Assembly (NCBI GenBank): GCA_016213505.1
Contig: JACRAF010000036.1
Span: 1 to 56,661, forward strand
Length of the DNA: 56,661 nucleotides
Direction: 5' to 3'
DNA from: Devosia nanyangense
GTDB taxonomy: Bacteria > Pseudomonadota > Alphaproteobacteria > Rhizobiales > Devosiaceae
Position numbers and translations under genes: made by a program. The notes under the pieces were generated by a model that was given only the letters and a program-made list of their open reading frames with translations, did no database searches and was not told where the DNA came from. How positions within the stretch are numbered: the stretch's first letter is position 1; each line of letters opens with the position of its first letter. Positions 27,270 through 35,786 of the stretch are shown piece by piece.

Positions 27270-28241
27270 TCAGTACTCGGCTTGCGTGCCCAGCCCTTGC
27301 TCGACGGCGCGTTTCACCGCCAGGGCCGCGACGACGAGGTCCTGCAGAGCGACGCCCGTGCCGTCGAACAGCGTGATCTCCGAGGCATCACGCCGCCCCG
27401 CCGCCAGCCCCGCGACCACTGCGCCCAGCGTGCTCCGGATATCCGTCCCGGCGATCAGGCCCGCCGCGAAGGCGTGCTGGCATTCGCCGATGCTCAACGA
27501 CTGGGCCGCCTCGTCGACGAAGATGGCGGAGCCTGCCACCAGGTGCGGGTCGAGCTCCTGCTTGCCCTTGGTGTCGGCGCCCATCGCTGAGATGTGGGTG
27601 CCCGGCCGCACCGAGCTCTTTTCCACCAGCGCTTTCTGCGAAGGCGTGACGGTGATGAGGATGTCGGCATTGCCGGCGACCCCGGCGACATAGGGCTCAC
27701 CGACAAACTCCAGGCCCAGTCCACGCACGATCTCGCCGAACGATTGGAGGTTGGCCGGCGCCGGATCCCAGGCGTGCACGCGCCGGATCGGCCGCACCGC
27801 CATGGTGGCGCGCAACTGGTGCACCGATTGTGCCCCGGTCCCGATGATGCCGAGGACGCTCGCATCCTCCCGCGCCAGGTATTTGCTGGCAATGGCGCTG
27901 GCCGCCCCGGTGCGGACGCCGGTGAGGTAGTTGGCGCTGACCAGGGCCGCGGCTCGCCCGGTGTCGGCATCGAACAGCAGTGTCGCCGACTGGTGGTTGG
28001 TGAGGCCGCGCGCCAGGTTGTGCGGCCAGTAGCCGCCGGCCTTGAGGCCGAGCAGCGGCGCGGCAATATCGGCGCCCGTCTTCACCCCGAACACAGCGTC
28101 CTGATAGCCCACCACCTCGCGGACCACGGGATAGTTCTTGGCCGTTCCGCGCGCCATCCCGGCGAACGCCGTCTCGACGGCGGCGATGGCGTCCTCGATG
28201 CTGACCAGTCGCGTCGCCAGTTGCTCTGAAATGACCAGCAT
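27270..28241 (-). CDS. Ornithine cyclodeaminase/mu-crystallin family protein
   Basis: 323 residues with the family pattern: GVKTGADI (substrate loop), NYLTGVRTGAASAIASKYLAR, nucleotide-binding IIGTGAQSVHQL (Rossmann glycine motif), ITVTPSQ, and ISAMGADTKGKQELD. Members include ornithine cyclodeaminase, alanine dehydrogenase and imine reductases that use NAD(P). The exact substrate cannot be read from sequence. The ATG at 28241 is chosen; a much longer frame continues upstream but is antisense or out of frame with other genes. It is 11 nt downstream of an SDR gene, likely cotranscribed. Confidence 0.85.
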   Translation of the reverse strand: MLVISEQLATRLVSIEDAIAAVETAFAGMARGTAKNYPVVREVVGYQDAVFGVKTGADIAAPLLGLKAGGYWPHNLARGLTNHQSATLLFDADTGRAAALVSANYLTGVRTGAASAIASKYLAREDASVLGIIGTGAQSVHQLRATMAVRPIRRVHAWDPAPANLQSFGEIVRGLGLEFVGEPYVAGVAGNADILITVTPSQKALVEKSSVRPGTHISAMGADTKGKQELDPHLVAGSAIFVDEAAQSLSIGECQHAFAAGLIAGTDIRSTLGAVVAGLAAGRRDASEITLFDGTGVALQDLVVAALAVKRAVEQGLGTQAEY

Positions 28242-28252
28242 CGTTTCGGGCC

Positions 28253-29056
28253 TCAGTCGTTGCGGGATTCGAGGATGAACTCGTCGATCATGACATTCAT
28301 GCCGGCGAGCAGCCCGCCATCGACCGGGAGCACCGCGCCGCTGATATAGGCCGCCTCGTCCGAGCCTAGGAACGCCACCGCCTTGGCGATGTCGTCGGGC
28401 TCGCCGACGCGGCCGAGCGGGTACCATTTGGCCAGCTTCTCGAACACCTGCGGGTCCTTCTGCTGGCGGATCGTCCAGGTGATGTTGTCGGTGCGCACCG
28501 AGCCCGGGCACACCGCGTTGCAGCGGATGCCGTGCCGGCCATATTCGCTGGCGACCGACTGGGTCAGGTTGATGATGCCGGCCTTGGCGGCGCTGTAGCT
28601 GGGGTTGCCGAAATAGCGCAGGGCGTTGATCGACGCGATATTGACGATCGCCCCGCCGCCGCGCGCCTGCATCAGCGGCGTCACCGCGCGGACGCAGTGA
28701 TAGGTGCCGTTGAGGTTGATGTCGATTTCCCGCTCCCACGAGGCGAGCGAGATGTTGGCCAGATTGCCGGCATCGGTGAAGGCGGCATTGTTGACCAGGA
28801 GGCTGATGGGACCGAGCGCCGCGCTCGCCTCGGCGATCGCCGTTTCGACCTGCTCGAAGCTGGCGATATCGGCCTTGACGAAATGCGCCCGGGCGCCGCC
28901 CGCCCGCAGCCGCTCGACCGTTTCGAGGCCCCAGGCCTCGTTGAGTTCGAGCACCGTCACCGCCGCGCCTTCGCCGGCCAGTCTCTCGGCGATGGCCCGG
29001 CCGATGCCGTGCCCTGCGCCCGTCACCAGCGCCACGGTGTCCTGGTGTCGCGACAT
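28253..29056 (-). CDS. SDR-family NAD(P)-dependent oxidoreductase
   Basis: 267 residues with the classical SDR motifs: cofactor motif TGAGHGIG (about 12-19), NNAAFTDAGN (NNAG-type), and catalytic Ser in NIASIN with YSAAK (Tyr-x-x-x-Lys). It reduces or oxidises a hydroxyl/carbonyl substrate that is not identifiable here. The ATG at 29056 has GAAGAGGTGACT upstream. It lies 11 nt upstream of the ornithine-cyclodeaminase-family gene and is divergent from the epimerase-like gene, all probably in one sugar-acid or hydroxy-acid pathway. Confidence 0.9.
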   Translation of the reverse strand: MSRHQDTVALVTGAGHGIGRAIAERLAGEGAAVTVLELNEAWGLETVERLRAGGARAHFVKADIASFEQVETAIAEASAALGPISLLVNNAAFTDAGNLANISLASWEREIDINLNGTYHCVRAVTPLMQARGGGAIVNIASINALRYFGNPSYSAAKAGIINLTQSVASEYGRHGIRCNAVCPGSVRTDNITWTIRQQKDPQVFEKLAKWYPLGRVGEPDDIAKAVAFLGSDEAAYISGAVLPVDGGLLAGMNVMIDEFILESRND

Positions 29057-29252
29057 AGTCACCTCTTCCCCGATGTCCCGCACAGGACCTCTCACAAGCG
29101 GCCAGACTAGGGCGCTCGCCGCGGGTCCTCCAATGCGCAGGGGACATGATTGCATCAGGATTCGGCATTCGCTCCGACCGGGCGGAGCCGGCTAAGCCGG
29201 TGCGATGAGCGGCCGATCGATCGCCGCCCCTTTCGGATTCGGAGAGCGCGGA

Positions 29253-30131
29253 ATGACGAAGAACGTAGTGGTGACCGGCGGCAGCGGCAAAGCGGGCCGG
29301 GCGGTGTGCCGGGATCTCGTCGCCCACGGATATACCGTGCTCAACATCGACACCATGCCCTCGCCCGACCCGGTCTGCGGCTTCTACAAGGTCGACCTGT
29401 GCGACCTGGGCCAGGTCTTCGACGCCCTGCAATGGACCGGCGGCAAAGATCACCCGTTCCGCAAGTTCCGCACCCCCGACGCGGTCGTCCATCTGGCGGC
29501 CATCCCGGTGCCCGACACGATGCCGGAGGACGTGACCTTCCGCAACAATGTGATGTCGACCTACAACGTCTTTGACGCCGCCGTCAGATGCGGCATCAAG
29601 CGCATCGTCTGGGCCTCCAGCGAAACCACCCTGGGGCTGCCCTTCGGCCCGTCCAATCCGCCGGCCTATGCGCCCATCGACGAGGATCATCCGATGCGGC
29701 CCGAGAGCGCCTATTCGCTCTCCAAGGACCTCGCCGAGGAAATGGCCCGCCAGATCCAGCGCTGGAATCCGGACACCGGGTTCATCGGCCTGCGTCTGTC
29801 CAACGTGATGGAGCCGCACGACTATGCGCGCTTCGCCGGCTGGCAGGACGACGCGCATCTGCGCGAATGGAACCTCTGGGGTTACATCGATGCGCGCGAC
29901 GCGGCCCAGGCCGTCCGCAAGGCGATCGAGGTCGACTTCACCGGCGCCGAGCATTTCATCATCGCCAACGCCGACACGGCGATGGAGCGTCCGAGCGCCG
30001 ATCTCATGCGCGACATTTTCCCGCATGTTCCCTTGCGTCGTCAGCCGCAGGGGAACGAAACGCTGCTGTCGATCGACAAGGCCCGCCGCGTCCTCGGTTA
30101 CGCGCCGGAGCATTCCTGGCGCAAGGCCTGA
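29253..30131 (+). CDS. NAD-dependent epimerase/dehydratase family protein
   Basis: 292 residues of extended SDR type: NAD motif GGSGKAGR near the N terminus, VDLCDLGQ (adenine ribose contact), VVHLAAIP, SS in WASSETTLG and YSLSK (catalytic Tyr-x-x-x-Lys). Close in outline to uronate dehydrogenases and sugar-nucleotide epimerases. The ATG at 29253 is preferred over an in-frame ATG 48 nt upstream, since GGAGAGCGCGGA lies just upstream and the Rossmann strand starts at once. Divergent from the SDR gene; the transporter operon follows 285 nt downstream. Substrate uncertain. Confidence 0.86.
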   Translation: MTKNVVVTGGSGKAGRAVCRDLVAHGYTVLNIDTMPSPDPVCGFYKVDLCDLGQVFDALQWTGGKDHPFRKFRTPDAVVHLAAIPVPDTMPEDVTFRNNVMSTYNVFDAAVRCGIKRIVWASSETTLGLPFGPSNPPAYAPIDEDHPMRPESAYSLSKDLAEEMARQIQRWNPDTGFIGLRLSNVMEPHDYARFAGWQDDAHLREWNLWGYIDARDAAQAVRKAIEVDFTGAEHFIIANADTAMERPSADLMRDIFPHVPLRRQPQGNETLLSIDKARRVLGYAPEHSWRKA

Positions 30132-30416
30132 TCGCGGGCCGGCTCGACCCCCGCGCTCTTGCCTTCCGGGCACCAGGACGATATCGAGAGTGGGACCCTG
30201 CGCGATGATGTCGCACGGGCTTTGCGGCACGGCCCCGAACGTCCGGCTCCCACTCCTGCTTTCGCCTCGCCGCCTATGCGGCTGTGTCATACCGGCATGC
30301 GAGCTTTTCATTGTCGCGCGCCGGAACCAAGTCGCACTGTAAGGTCACTGCCATACTGATCGTTGGAGCCGCCTCGTGCTCCGGAACAGTCAACCGGGCA
30401 GAAGGAGAAAACGGAA
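30132..30416 (+). other. Intergenic region before the second ABC transporter operon
   Basis: 285 nt without a gene. CATACCGGCATG (30288-30299) is nearly palindromic around a central CCGG and could be a LacI-type operator 118 nt before the binding-protein gene, but it is a single site with one mismatched pair. A ribosome-binding site AGAAGGAGAAAA precedes the binding-protein start. No clear -35/-10 pair was identified. Confidence 0.4.
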
Positions 30417-31649
30417 ATGATGTTCCAGAAATGGAAGGCGTTGGCGTTCTCTGCCATTGCCGCAGGACTACTGGGAGCCGCAGCTCCCGTGCAGGCCCAG
30501 ACGCAAGTCAACTTCACCGTCGCCGAGTACAGCTCGAAGACCGGCCCATATTTCGAAGAGGTCGCCGCCGCCTTCGAGAAGCAGAACCCGGATATCCACA
30601 TCAACCTCCAGGTCGTCCCCTGGGACACGCTGCTGCAGCGCCTGACCACCGACATCGCCGGCGGCACCGCCCCCGACATCTCGATCATCGGCACCCGCTG
30701 GCTGCTGGACTTCGCCGGCCAGGGCATCGCCGAGCCGGTCGACGCCTATCTGACGCCGGAATTCAAGTCGACGTTCATCGACACCTTCATGGCGCCGTCG
30801 GTGATCGACGGCAAGATCATGGGCCTGCCGGTTGCGGCATCCGCCCGTGCGATGATGGTCAACATGGACCTGTTCGATAAGGCCGGTGTCAAGCCGCCGA
30901 CCAACTGGGACGAGTTCTACGCCGCCGCCAAGAAGCTTGCCGCTGTGCCCGACACGTTCGCGTTCGGCCTCCAGGGCAAGGAAATCGAGACCGACGCGTA
31001 CTACTACTACTCGCTGTGGACCCATGGTGGCGACATCCTGAAGGCCGACGGCACCAGCGGCCTCGATACGCCCGAAGCGCTTGAAGCGGTCAAGCTCTAC
31101 AAGACCATGATCGACGAGGGCCTGACCCAGCCGTCGCCCACCAACTACACCCGCGAAGACGTGTTCAACATGTTCAAGCAGGGCAAGCTGGGCATGATCT
31201 TCACGTTCCCGATGCTGATCCCGCAGATCAAGGCCGAGGCGCCCGACCTGCACTACCAGATCCTGCCGTTCCCGGAAGGCAAGGCCAAGGCCACCTACGG
31301 CGTCACCGACACTCTGATGGTGTTCTCGAGCTCGAAGGTGAAGGACGCAGCCTGGAAGTTCATCGAGTTCGCCTACAAGGATGAATGGCGTTCCAAGTTC
31401 GACCACGGCGAAGGCTTCCTGCCGGTGACCAAGAACGTCGCGGCCGAGCCCTACTACACCACCGATCCGGACATCGCCGGCTTCGCCGCTGGCCTGCCCT
31501 ACGCCAAGTTCGCCCCGACCATTGCCAACTGGGAAGAGATCGCCGACACGACGGTCCGCACCATGCAGCAGATCTACCTTGGTCAGGTCGCTCCTGAAGA
31601 GGCGCTGAAGGGCGCTGCCGCCGAGATCAACAAGATCCGCGGCCTCTGA
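30417..31649 (+). CDS. ABC transporter extracellular solute-binding protein
   Basis: About 410 residues with a Sec signal peptide (cleavage near PVQAQ) and the family 1 solute-binding pattern: VAAAFEKQNPDIHINLQVVPW, LTTDIAGGTAPDISIIG, MFKQGKLGMIFTFP. It is the periplasmic receptor of the complete importer encoded downstream. The first of two consecutive ATGs (30417, 30420) is taken, with AGAAGGAG upstream. It is separated from the first permease by a perfect GC-rich palindrome. The ligand is probably a sugar or sugar derivative; the surrounding dehydrogenases suggest a sugar acid. Confidence 0.92.
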   Translation: MMFQKWKALAFSAIAAGLLGAAAPVQAQTQVNFTVAEYSSKTGPYFEEVAAAFEKQNPDIHINLQVVPWDTLLQRLTTDIAGGTAPDISIIGTRWLLDFAGQGIAEPVDAYLTPEFKSTFIDTFMAPSVIDGKIMGLPVAASARAMMVNMDLFDKAGVKPPTNWDEFYAAAKKLAAVPDTFAFGLQGKEIETDAYYYYSLWTHGGDILKADGTSGLDTPEALEAVKLYKTMIDEGLTQPSPTNYTREDVFNMFKQGKLGMIFTFPMLIPQIKAEAPDLHYQILPFPEGKAKATYGVTDTLMVFSSSKVKDAAWKFIEFAYKDEWRSKFDHGEGFLPVTKNVAAEPYYTTDPDIAGFAAGLPYAKFAPTIANWEEIADTTVRTMQQIYLGQVAPEEALKGAAAEINKIRGL

Positions 31650-31664
31650 TCGCACGCTCTCGCC

Positions 31665-31686
31665 GGGGGCGGCAGCTGCCGCCCCC
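31665..31686 (+). other. Intercistronic GC-rich palindrome after the second binding-protein gene
   Basis: A 22-nt perfect palindrome starting GGGGGCGGCA and ending with its complement, 15 nt after the binding-protein stop and 38 nt before the permease. It can form a stable hairpin without a T run. Its position mirrors the stem-loop at 19556-19633, so both operons seem to use a hairpin to set the receptor:permease ratio. Confidence 0.65.
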
Positions 31687-31724
31687 TACTTCCATTCCTC
31701 GACCGGGACAGCCTGGAAAGCCCA

Positions 31725-32627
31725 ATGAAGTCTGCCCTGCGCTCGACACCGCTGCTGATGATCGTGCCGAGCCTGCTGCTCGCCATGTTCATCATCGGCT
31801 ACCCGATCATCGATCTGGCCTGGACCTCCCTGCAGGAGGTCAGTCGCTTCGGCCAGCTGCGCGGCTTCAACGGCTGGGACAATTTCGCCGAGGTCTTCTC
31901 CGACCCGCTGTTTTACGGTTCGCTCTGGCGCACCGTGATCTGGACCGTCGCGGTGGTCGGCGGCACGCTGCTCCTGTCCCTGCCCATCGCCCTCATCCTC
32001 AATGACGAGTTCTATGGCCGCGGCCTCGCCCGGGTGATCATCATGCTGCCCTGGGCCATCTCGCTGACCATGACCGCGGTGGTCTGGCGCTGGGGCCTCA
32101 ACGGCCGCGCCGGCCTGCTCAACGCCACGCTGATGGATCTGCACCTGATCGCCGAACCGGTCGAGTGGCTGGCGACGGCGCCGATGGCGTTCGCCACCGA
32201 GATCCTGATCGGCATCCTGGTCTCCATCCCGTTCACCACCACGATCTTTCTCGGCGGTCTCTCATCGATGCCGCAGGACGCTTACGAGGCCTCGATGGTC
32301 GACGGCGCCAAGCGCTGGGACCAGCTCCGCTATCTGACGCTGCCGCTGATGCGCCCCTTCATCAACATCGCCATCGTCCTCAACGTCATCTACGTGTTCA
32401 ATTCCCTGCCCATCATCTGGGTGATGACCGAAGGCGGGCCGGCCAACGGCACCGACATCCTCGTCACCTACCTCTACAAGCTGGCGTTCCGCTTCGGTCA
32501 GCTGGGGAAAGCTTCGGCGATCTCCCTGATCATGTTCGGCGTGCTCCTGGTCTTCACCATCATCTACGTCGTCATGGTGATGCGTGCCGAGGACGATGGC
32601 GGCGCAGCGGGAGAGGCCTCCAAATGA
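31725..32627 (+). CDS. ABC sugar transporter permease (MalF/UgpA type)
   Basis: 300 residues, about six transmembrane helices, with EAA loop [20 protein letters not shown] followed by RYLTLPLM. It pairs with the next permease (4-nt ATGA overlap). The ATG at 31725 is preceded by TGGAAAGCCCA, a weak ribosome-binding site, in keeping with lower output than the binding protein. The C terminus is charged and cytoplasmic ([14 protein letters not shown]). Confidence 0.93.
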   Translation: MKSALRSTPLLMIVPSLLLAMFIIGYPIIDLAWTSLQEVSRFGQLRGFNGWDNFAEVFSDPLFYGSLWRTVIWTVAVVGGTLLLSLPIALILNDEFYGRGLARVIIMLPWAISLTMTAVVWRWGLNGRAGLLNATLMDLHLIAEPVEWLATAPMAFATEILIGILVSIPFTTTIFLGGLSSMPQDAYEASMVDGAKRWDQLRYLTLPLMRPFINIAIVLNVIYVFNSLPIIWVMTEGGPANGTDILVTYLYKLAFRFGQLGKASAISLIMFGVLLVFTIIYVVMVMRAEDDGGAAGEASK

Positions 32628-33454
32628 TCTCCAAGCTCAAAAAGACCGTCATCTATTGGCTGCTGCTGGCGCCGCTCGTCATCGTCATCCTGTTCCCTTT
32701 CGCGGTGATGTTCGTCACCGCCGTGCGGCCGCGCGAGGAGCTGTTCGTCTACCCGCCGCGCTGGACCTTCAGCCAGTTCCGCTGGGACAACTTCGTCGAT
32801 ATGTGGGTCAAGACCAATTTCGGCGGCGCCCTGCTCAACAGCCTCTATGTCAGCGTCTCGGCGACCGTGCTGGCGCTGCTCTTCTCCATTCCGGCGGCCT
32901 ATGCGCTGTCGCGCTATCGCTTCCCCGGCAAGGGCCTCTACCGCAACTTCCTGCTGATGACGCAGATGATGTCGCCGATCGTCCTGGTGCTCGGGCTGTT
33001 CCGGCTGATGGTCGCCTTCGGGCTGGTCAACAACCTCAATTCGCTGGTCATCACCTACGCCGCCTTCAACATGGCGTTCACCATCTGGATGCTGCAGAGC
33101 TACTTCAACACCATCCCGCGCGAGCTCGAGGAAGCGGCCTGGATGGATGGCGCCAGCCACTATTTCAGCCTGGTCAAGATCTTCCTGCCGCTGGCCGTCC
33201 CGGCGATGGTCGTCACCGCCATCTTCACCTTCATCAACAGCTGGAACGAGTTCGTCCTGGCGCTGACCATGATCCGCTCCAATGACGATTTCACGCTGCC
33301 GGTGATGATCTTCTCCCAGGTCGCCGGCCGCTACCAGATCGAATGGCACCACGTGATGGCCGCTACCGTGCTCGCGACCGTGCCGGTCGCCATCGTCTTC
33401 TCCTGGCTGCAGCGCTACCTCATCCGGGGCATGGCCCTGGGTGCGGTGAAATAG
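32624..33454 (+). CDS. ABC sugar transporter permease (MalG/UgpE type)
   Basis: 276 residues with six predicted helices, an EAA loop [24 protein letters not shown] and [14 protein letters not shown], characteristic of CUT1 MalG-type subunits. It starts in a 4-nt overlap with the previous permease and is followed 33 nt later by the ATPase gene. It completes the membrane channel of this importer. Confidence 0.93.
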   Translation: MISKLKKTVIYWLLLAPLVIVILFPFAVMFVTAVRPREELFVYPPRWTFSQFRWDNFVDMWVKTNFGGALLNSLYVSVSATVLALLFSIPAAYALSRYRFPGKGLYRNFLLMTQMMSPIVLVLGLFRLMVAFGLVNNLNSLVITYAAFNMAFTIWMLQSYFNTIPRELEEAAWMDGASHYFSLVKIFLPLAVPAMVVTAIFTFINSWNEFVLALTMIRSNDDFTLPVMIFSQVAGRYQIEWHHVMAATVLATVPVAIVFSWLQRYLIRGMALGAVK

Positions 33455-33486
33455 CCGGCCTCACTCAGTAAACGAAGGACATCGTC

Positions 33487-34557
33487 ATGGCATCGGTTGC
33501 AATCAGGGGCGTCGAGAAGCGGTTTGGTGCCGCCAAGATCATCCGCGGCGTCGATCTCGACATCAACGACCACGAGTTCGTCGTGCTCGTTGGGCCCTCC
33601 GGCTGCGGCAAGTCCACGCTGCTGCGCATGATTGCCGGCCTCGAGACGATTTCGTCGGGCACCATCACCATCGGCGACCGGCTGATCAACGACGTGGCGC
33701 CGCAGGACCGCGACATTGCCATGGTGTTCCAGTCCTATGCGCTCTACCCGCACATGTCGGTCCACGACAACATCGGCTTCAGCCTGAAGCTGCGCAAGAA
33801 ATCCAAGGCCGAGATCGAATCGAGCGTGATGGAGGCAGCCACCATCCTCAACCTCCAGGATTACCTTCAGCGCTCGCCGCGGCAGCTCTCGGGCGGTCAA
33901 CGCCAGCGCGTCGCCATGGGGCGCGCTCTGGTACGCAACGCCCAGGTGTTCCTCTACGACGAGCCGCTGTCCAACCTCGACGCCAAGCTGCGTGTGACCA
34001 TGCGCACCGAAATCAAGGCCCTGCACCAGCGCCTGCAGACCACCTCCGTCTACGTGACCCACGACCAGATCGAGGCCATGACCATGGCCGATCGCATCGT
34101 GGTCATGAATGCCGGCCGGGTCGAACAGATCGGCACCCCGCTCGAGCTCTACGACACCCCGGCCAATTTGTTCGTTGCCGATTTCATCGGCTCGCCGTCG
34201 ATGAACTTCATCCCCGGCGTCTTCGAGCGCGACGGCGACAAGGTCGTCGTCGTCGGCCGGGACGGAACGCGCCTGCCGGCCCCGGCAACGACCCGTGCCA
34301 CCCACAGCCAGAACGTCGTTCTCGGCATCCGGCCGGAGCATCTCGGCTTGAGGAGCGACGGTGAGGGCGCCGCGGCAGTGGTCGAGGTCGTCGAACCGAC
34401 CGGACCCAATATCGAGGTGTTCGCCAGCCTCGCCGGCATCCGGACCTGCTCGATCCTGTCGCAGCGCCATCCGTTCCAGCCCGGCCAGCAGATCTGGCTG
34501 GGCGCCGAGATGGACCAGATGCATCTGTTCGATGCGGCTTCGGGGGTTCGCCTCTAG
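33487..34557 (+). CDS. ABC transporter ATP-binding protein (UgpC/MsmX-like)
   Basis: 356 residues: Walker A GPSGCGKST, Q-loop FQSYALYPHM, signature LSGGQRQRVAMGRAL, Walker B VFLYDEPLSNLD, switch His in VTHDQ, and a C-terminal TOBE/OB regulatory domain (about 240-356, GIRPEHL). It powers the adjacent permeases. As the only sugar-importer ATPase in the window, and of a type known to be shared, it may also drive the ATPase-less system at 18295-21457. The ATG at 33487 is 33 nt after the permease stop. Confidence 0.95.
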   Translation: MASVAIRGVEKRFGAAKIIRGVDLDINDHEFVVLVGPSGCGKSTLLRMIAGLETISSGTITIGDRLINDVAPQDRDIAMVFQSYALYPHMSVHDNIGFSLKLRKKSKAEIESSVMEAATILNLQDYLQRSPRQLSGGQRQRVAMGRALVRNAQVFLYDEPLSNLDAKLRVTMRTEIKALHQRLQTTSVYVTHDQIEAMTMADRIVVMNAGRVEQIGTPLELYDTPANLFVADFIGSPSMNFIPGVFERDGDKVVVVGRDGTRLPAPATTRATHSQNVVLGIRPEHLGLRSDGEGAAAVVEVVEPTGPNIEVFASLAGIRTCSILSQRHPFQPGQQIWLGAEMDQMHLFDAASGVRL

Positions 34558-34612
34558 CACCAGATAGCGGCCGCGCCGGGAGCCCAATGGCCGCCGGCGC
34601 GCCGGGCCGGGC

Positions 34613-35752
34613 TTACCAGCCGTTGATCCGCGGCCAATCGCGCATGGCCGTGTCGTCGGCGCCGTCGACGACGTGATAGCCAGGGTGCATGGCGGCGGTC
34701 ATGCAGGCATGGTTGGGCAGGATGCGCACCCGCGAGCCGACCGGCAGCATCTCGAACGGGAAGGGCGTCTCGCTCACCAGCATCCCGTGTTCCTGATAGA
34801 CATGGCCGACCTGCACGCCGTCGATGCGCCTTGTGCCGGTGGCGTCGAGCACGAGGCCATAGCCGACGTCCTCCGGCAGCCCCGCAGCGCCGGTGCTCCG
34901 GTCCTTGGACAGGGCCAGGGCGCCGGCATCGATGAGCGCGGTGTCGAGGTCGCGCCGATGCCCGATCACGGTCGCCAGCACCGAGAGCGCGATGTCCTCG
35001 GGCCGGCAGGAATTGATCTCGGACTGGAACACGTCGCCGAACATGTAGACGCCGCAGCGCACCTCGTTCACGCCCTCATAGGAGAGGCCGTGCGTCGCCG
35101 TGGGGGTCGAGCCGACGCTCACCACCGGCACCACGAGGCCGATCGAGCGAAGGCGGTCGGCAGCCGTCGTCGCGCACAGCCGCTCGCTTTCGGCGATCGC
35201 CTGGATCTGGGAGAGGCTGCGGCCCTGATAGGAATGTCCTGCATGGGTCAGGACGCCCTCCAGCTGGGTTCCCGGCAACTCTTCGAGCGCCAGGCCGAGC
35301 ACGCCGAGCTCATCGGAGTCCGCCAGCACGCCAGCGCGCCGCTCGCCCGAATCGAGCTCGATGAAGGTGTCGAGCACCACCCCCTCGCTCGCCGCGATGG
35401 AGCTTACCTGCTCGGCGATCGCCACCTGGTCGGTGATGATCGAAATCCGCACGCCACGACGCTTAAGGGCGATCACGCGCCCCAGTTTGTCGGGCATGAT
35501 GCTCACCGCATAGGTGATGTCGGTGATGCCGTGCTCGGCGAAATACTCGGCCTCCTTCAGCGTCGAGACGGTGATCCCGCCGAAATTTCCCGCCAGCGCC
35601 AGTCGCGCCACCTGGATCGATTTTGATGTCTTCATGTGCGGCCGCAGCCGCACCCCGGTTCCGGCGAAGCGGCGCGTCATGCGAGCGGTGTTCTGTTCCA
35701 GCGTCTGCCGGTCCAGAACCAGAGTCGGCGTCTCGAGATCGCGCAAGGCCAT
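34613..35752 (-). CDS. DSD1-family PLP-dependent enzyme (D-threonine aldolase/D-serine dehydratase-like)
   Basis: 379 residues of fold-type III (alanine racemase-like barrel). The PLP-binding lysine is in RPHMKTSKS (Lys41), matching RPHxKTHK of D-threonine aldolases and D-serine dehydratases. The C-terminal metal site is LPNHACMTA (His and Cys). These enzymes cleave or dehydrate D-beta-hydroxy amino acids. The gene is 34 nt downstream of the M81/MlrC gene on the same strand. It converges with the ABC ATPase gene. The true substrate, D-threonine, D-serine or hydroxyaspartate, cannot be decided. Confidence 0.87.
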   Translation of the reverse strand: MALRDLETPTLVLDRQTLEQNTARMTRRFAGTGVRLRPHMKTSKSIQVARLALAGNFGGITVSTLKEAEYFAEHGITDITYAVSIMPDKLGRVIALKRRGVRISIITDQVAIAEQVSSIAASEGVVLDTFIELDSGERRAGVLADSDELGVLGLALEELPGTQLEGVLTHAGHSYQGRSLSQIQAIAESERLCATTAADRLRSIGLVVPVVSVGSTPTATHGLSYEGVNEVRCGVYMFGDVFQSEINSCRPEDIALSVLATVIGHRRDLDTALIDAGALALSKDRSTGAAGLPEDVGYGLVLDATGTRRIDGVQVGHVYQEHGMLVSETPFPFEMLPVGSRVRILPNHACMTAAMHPGYHVVDGADDTAMRDWPRINGW

Positions 35753-35786
35753 CGCCGGGAGTTTCCTTGTTGGGGACGGGGGCAGG

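Noticed and set aside
30288..30299. CATACCGGCATG as an operator for the second ABC operon
   Set aside because: Nearly palindromic, but single, short and with one mismatched pair; no regulator gene is adjacent. Kept only as a remark in the intergenic entry.
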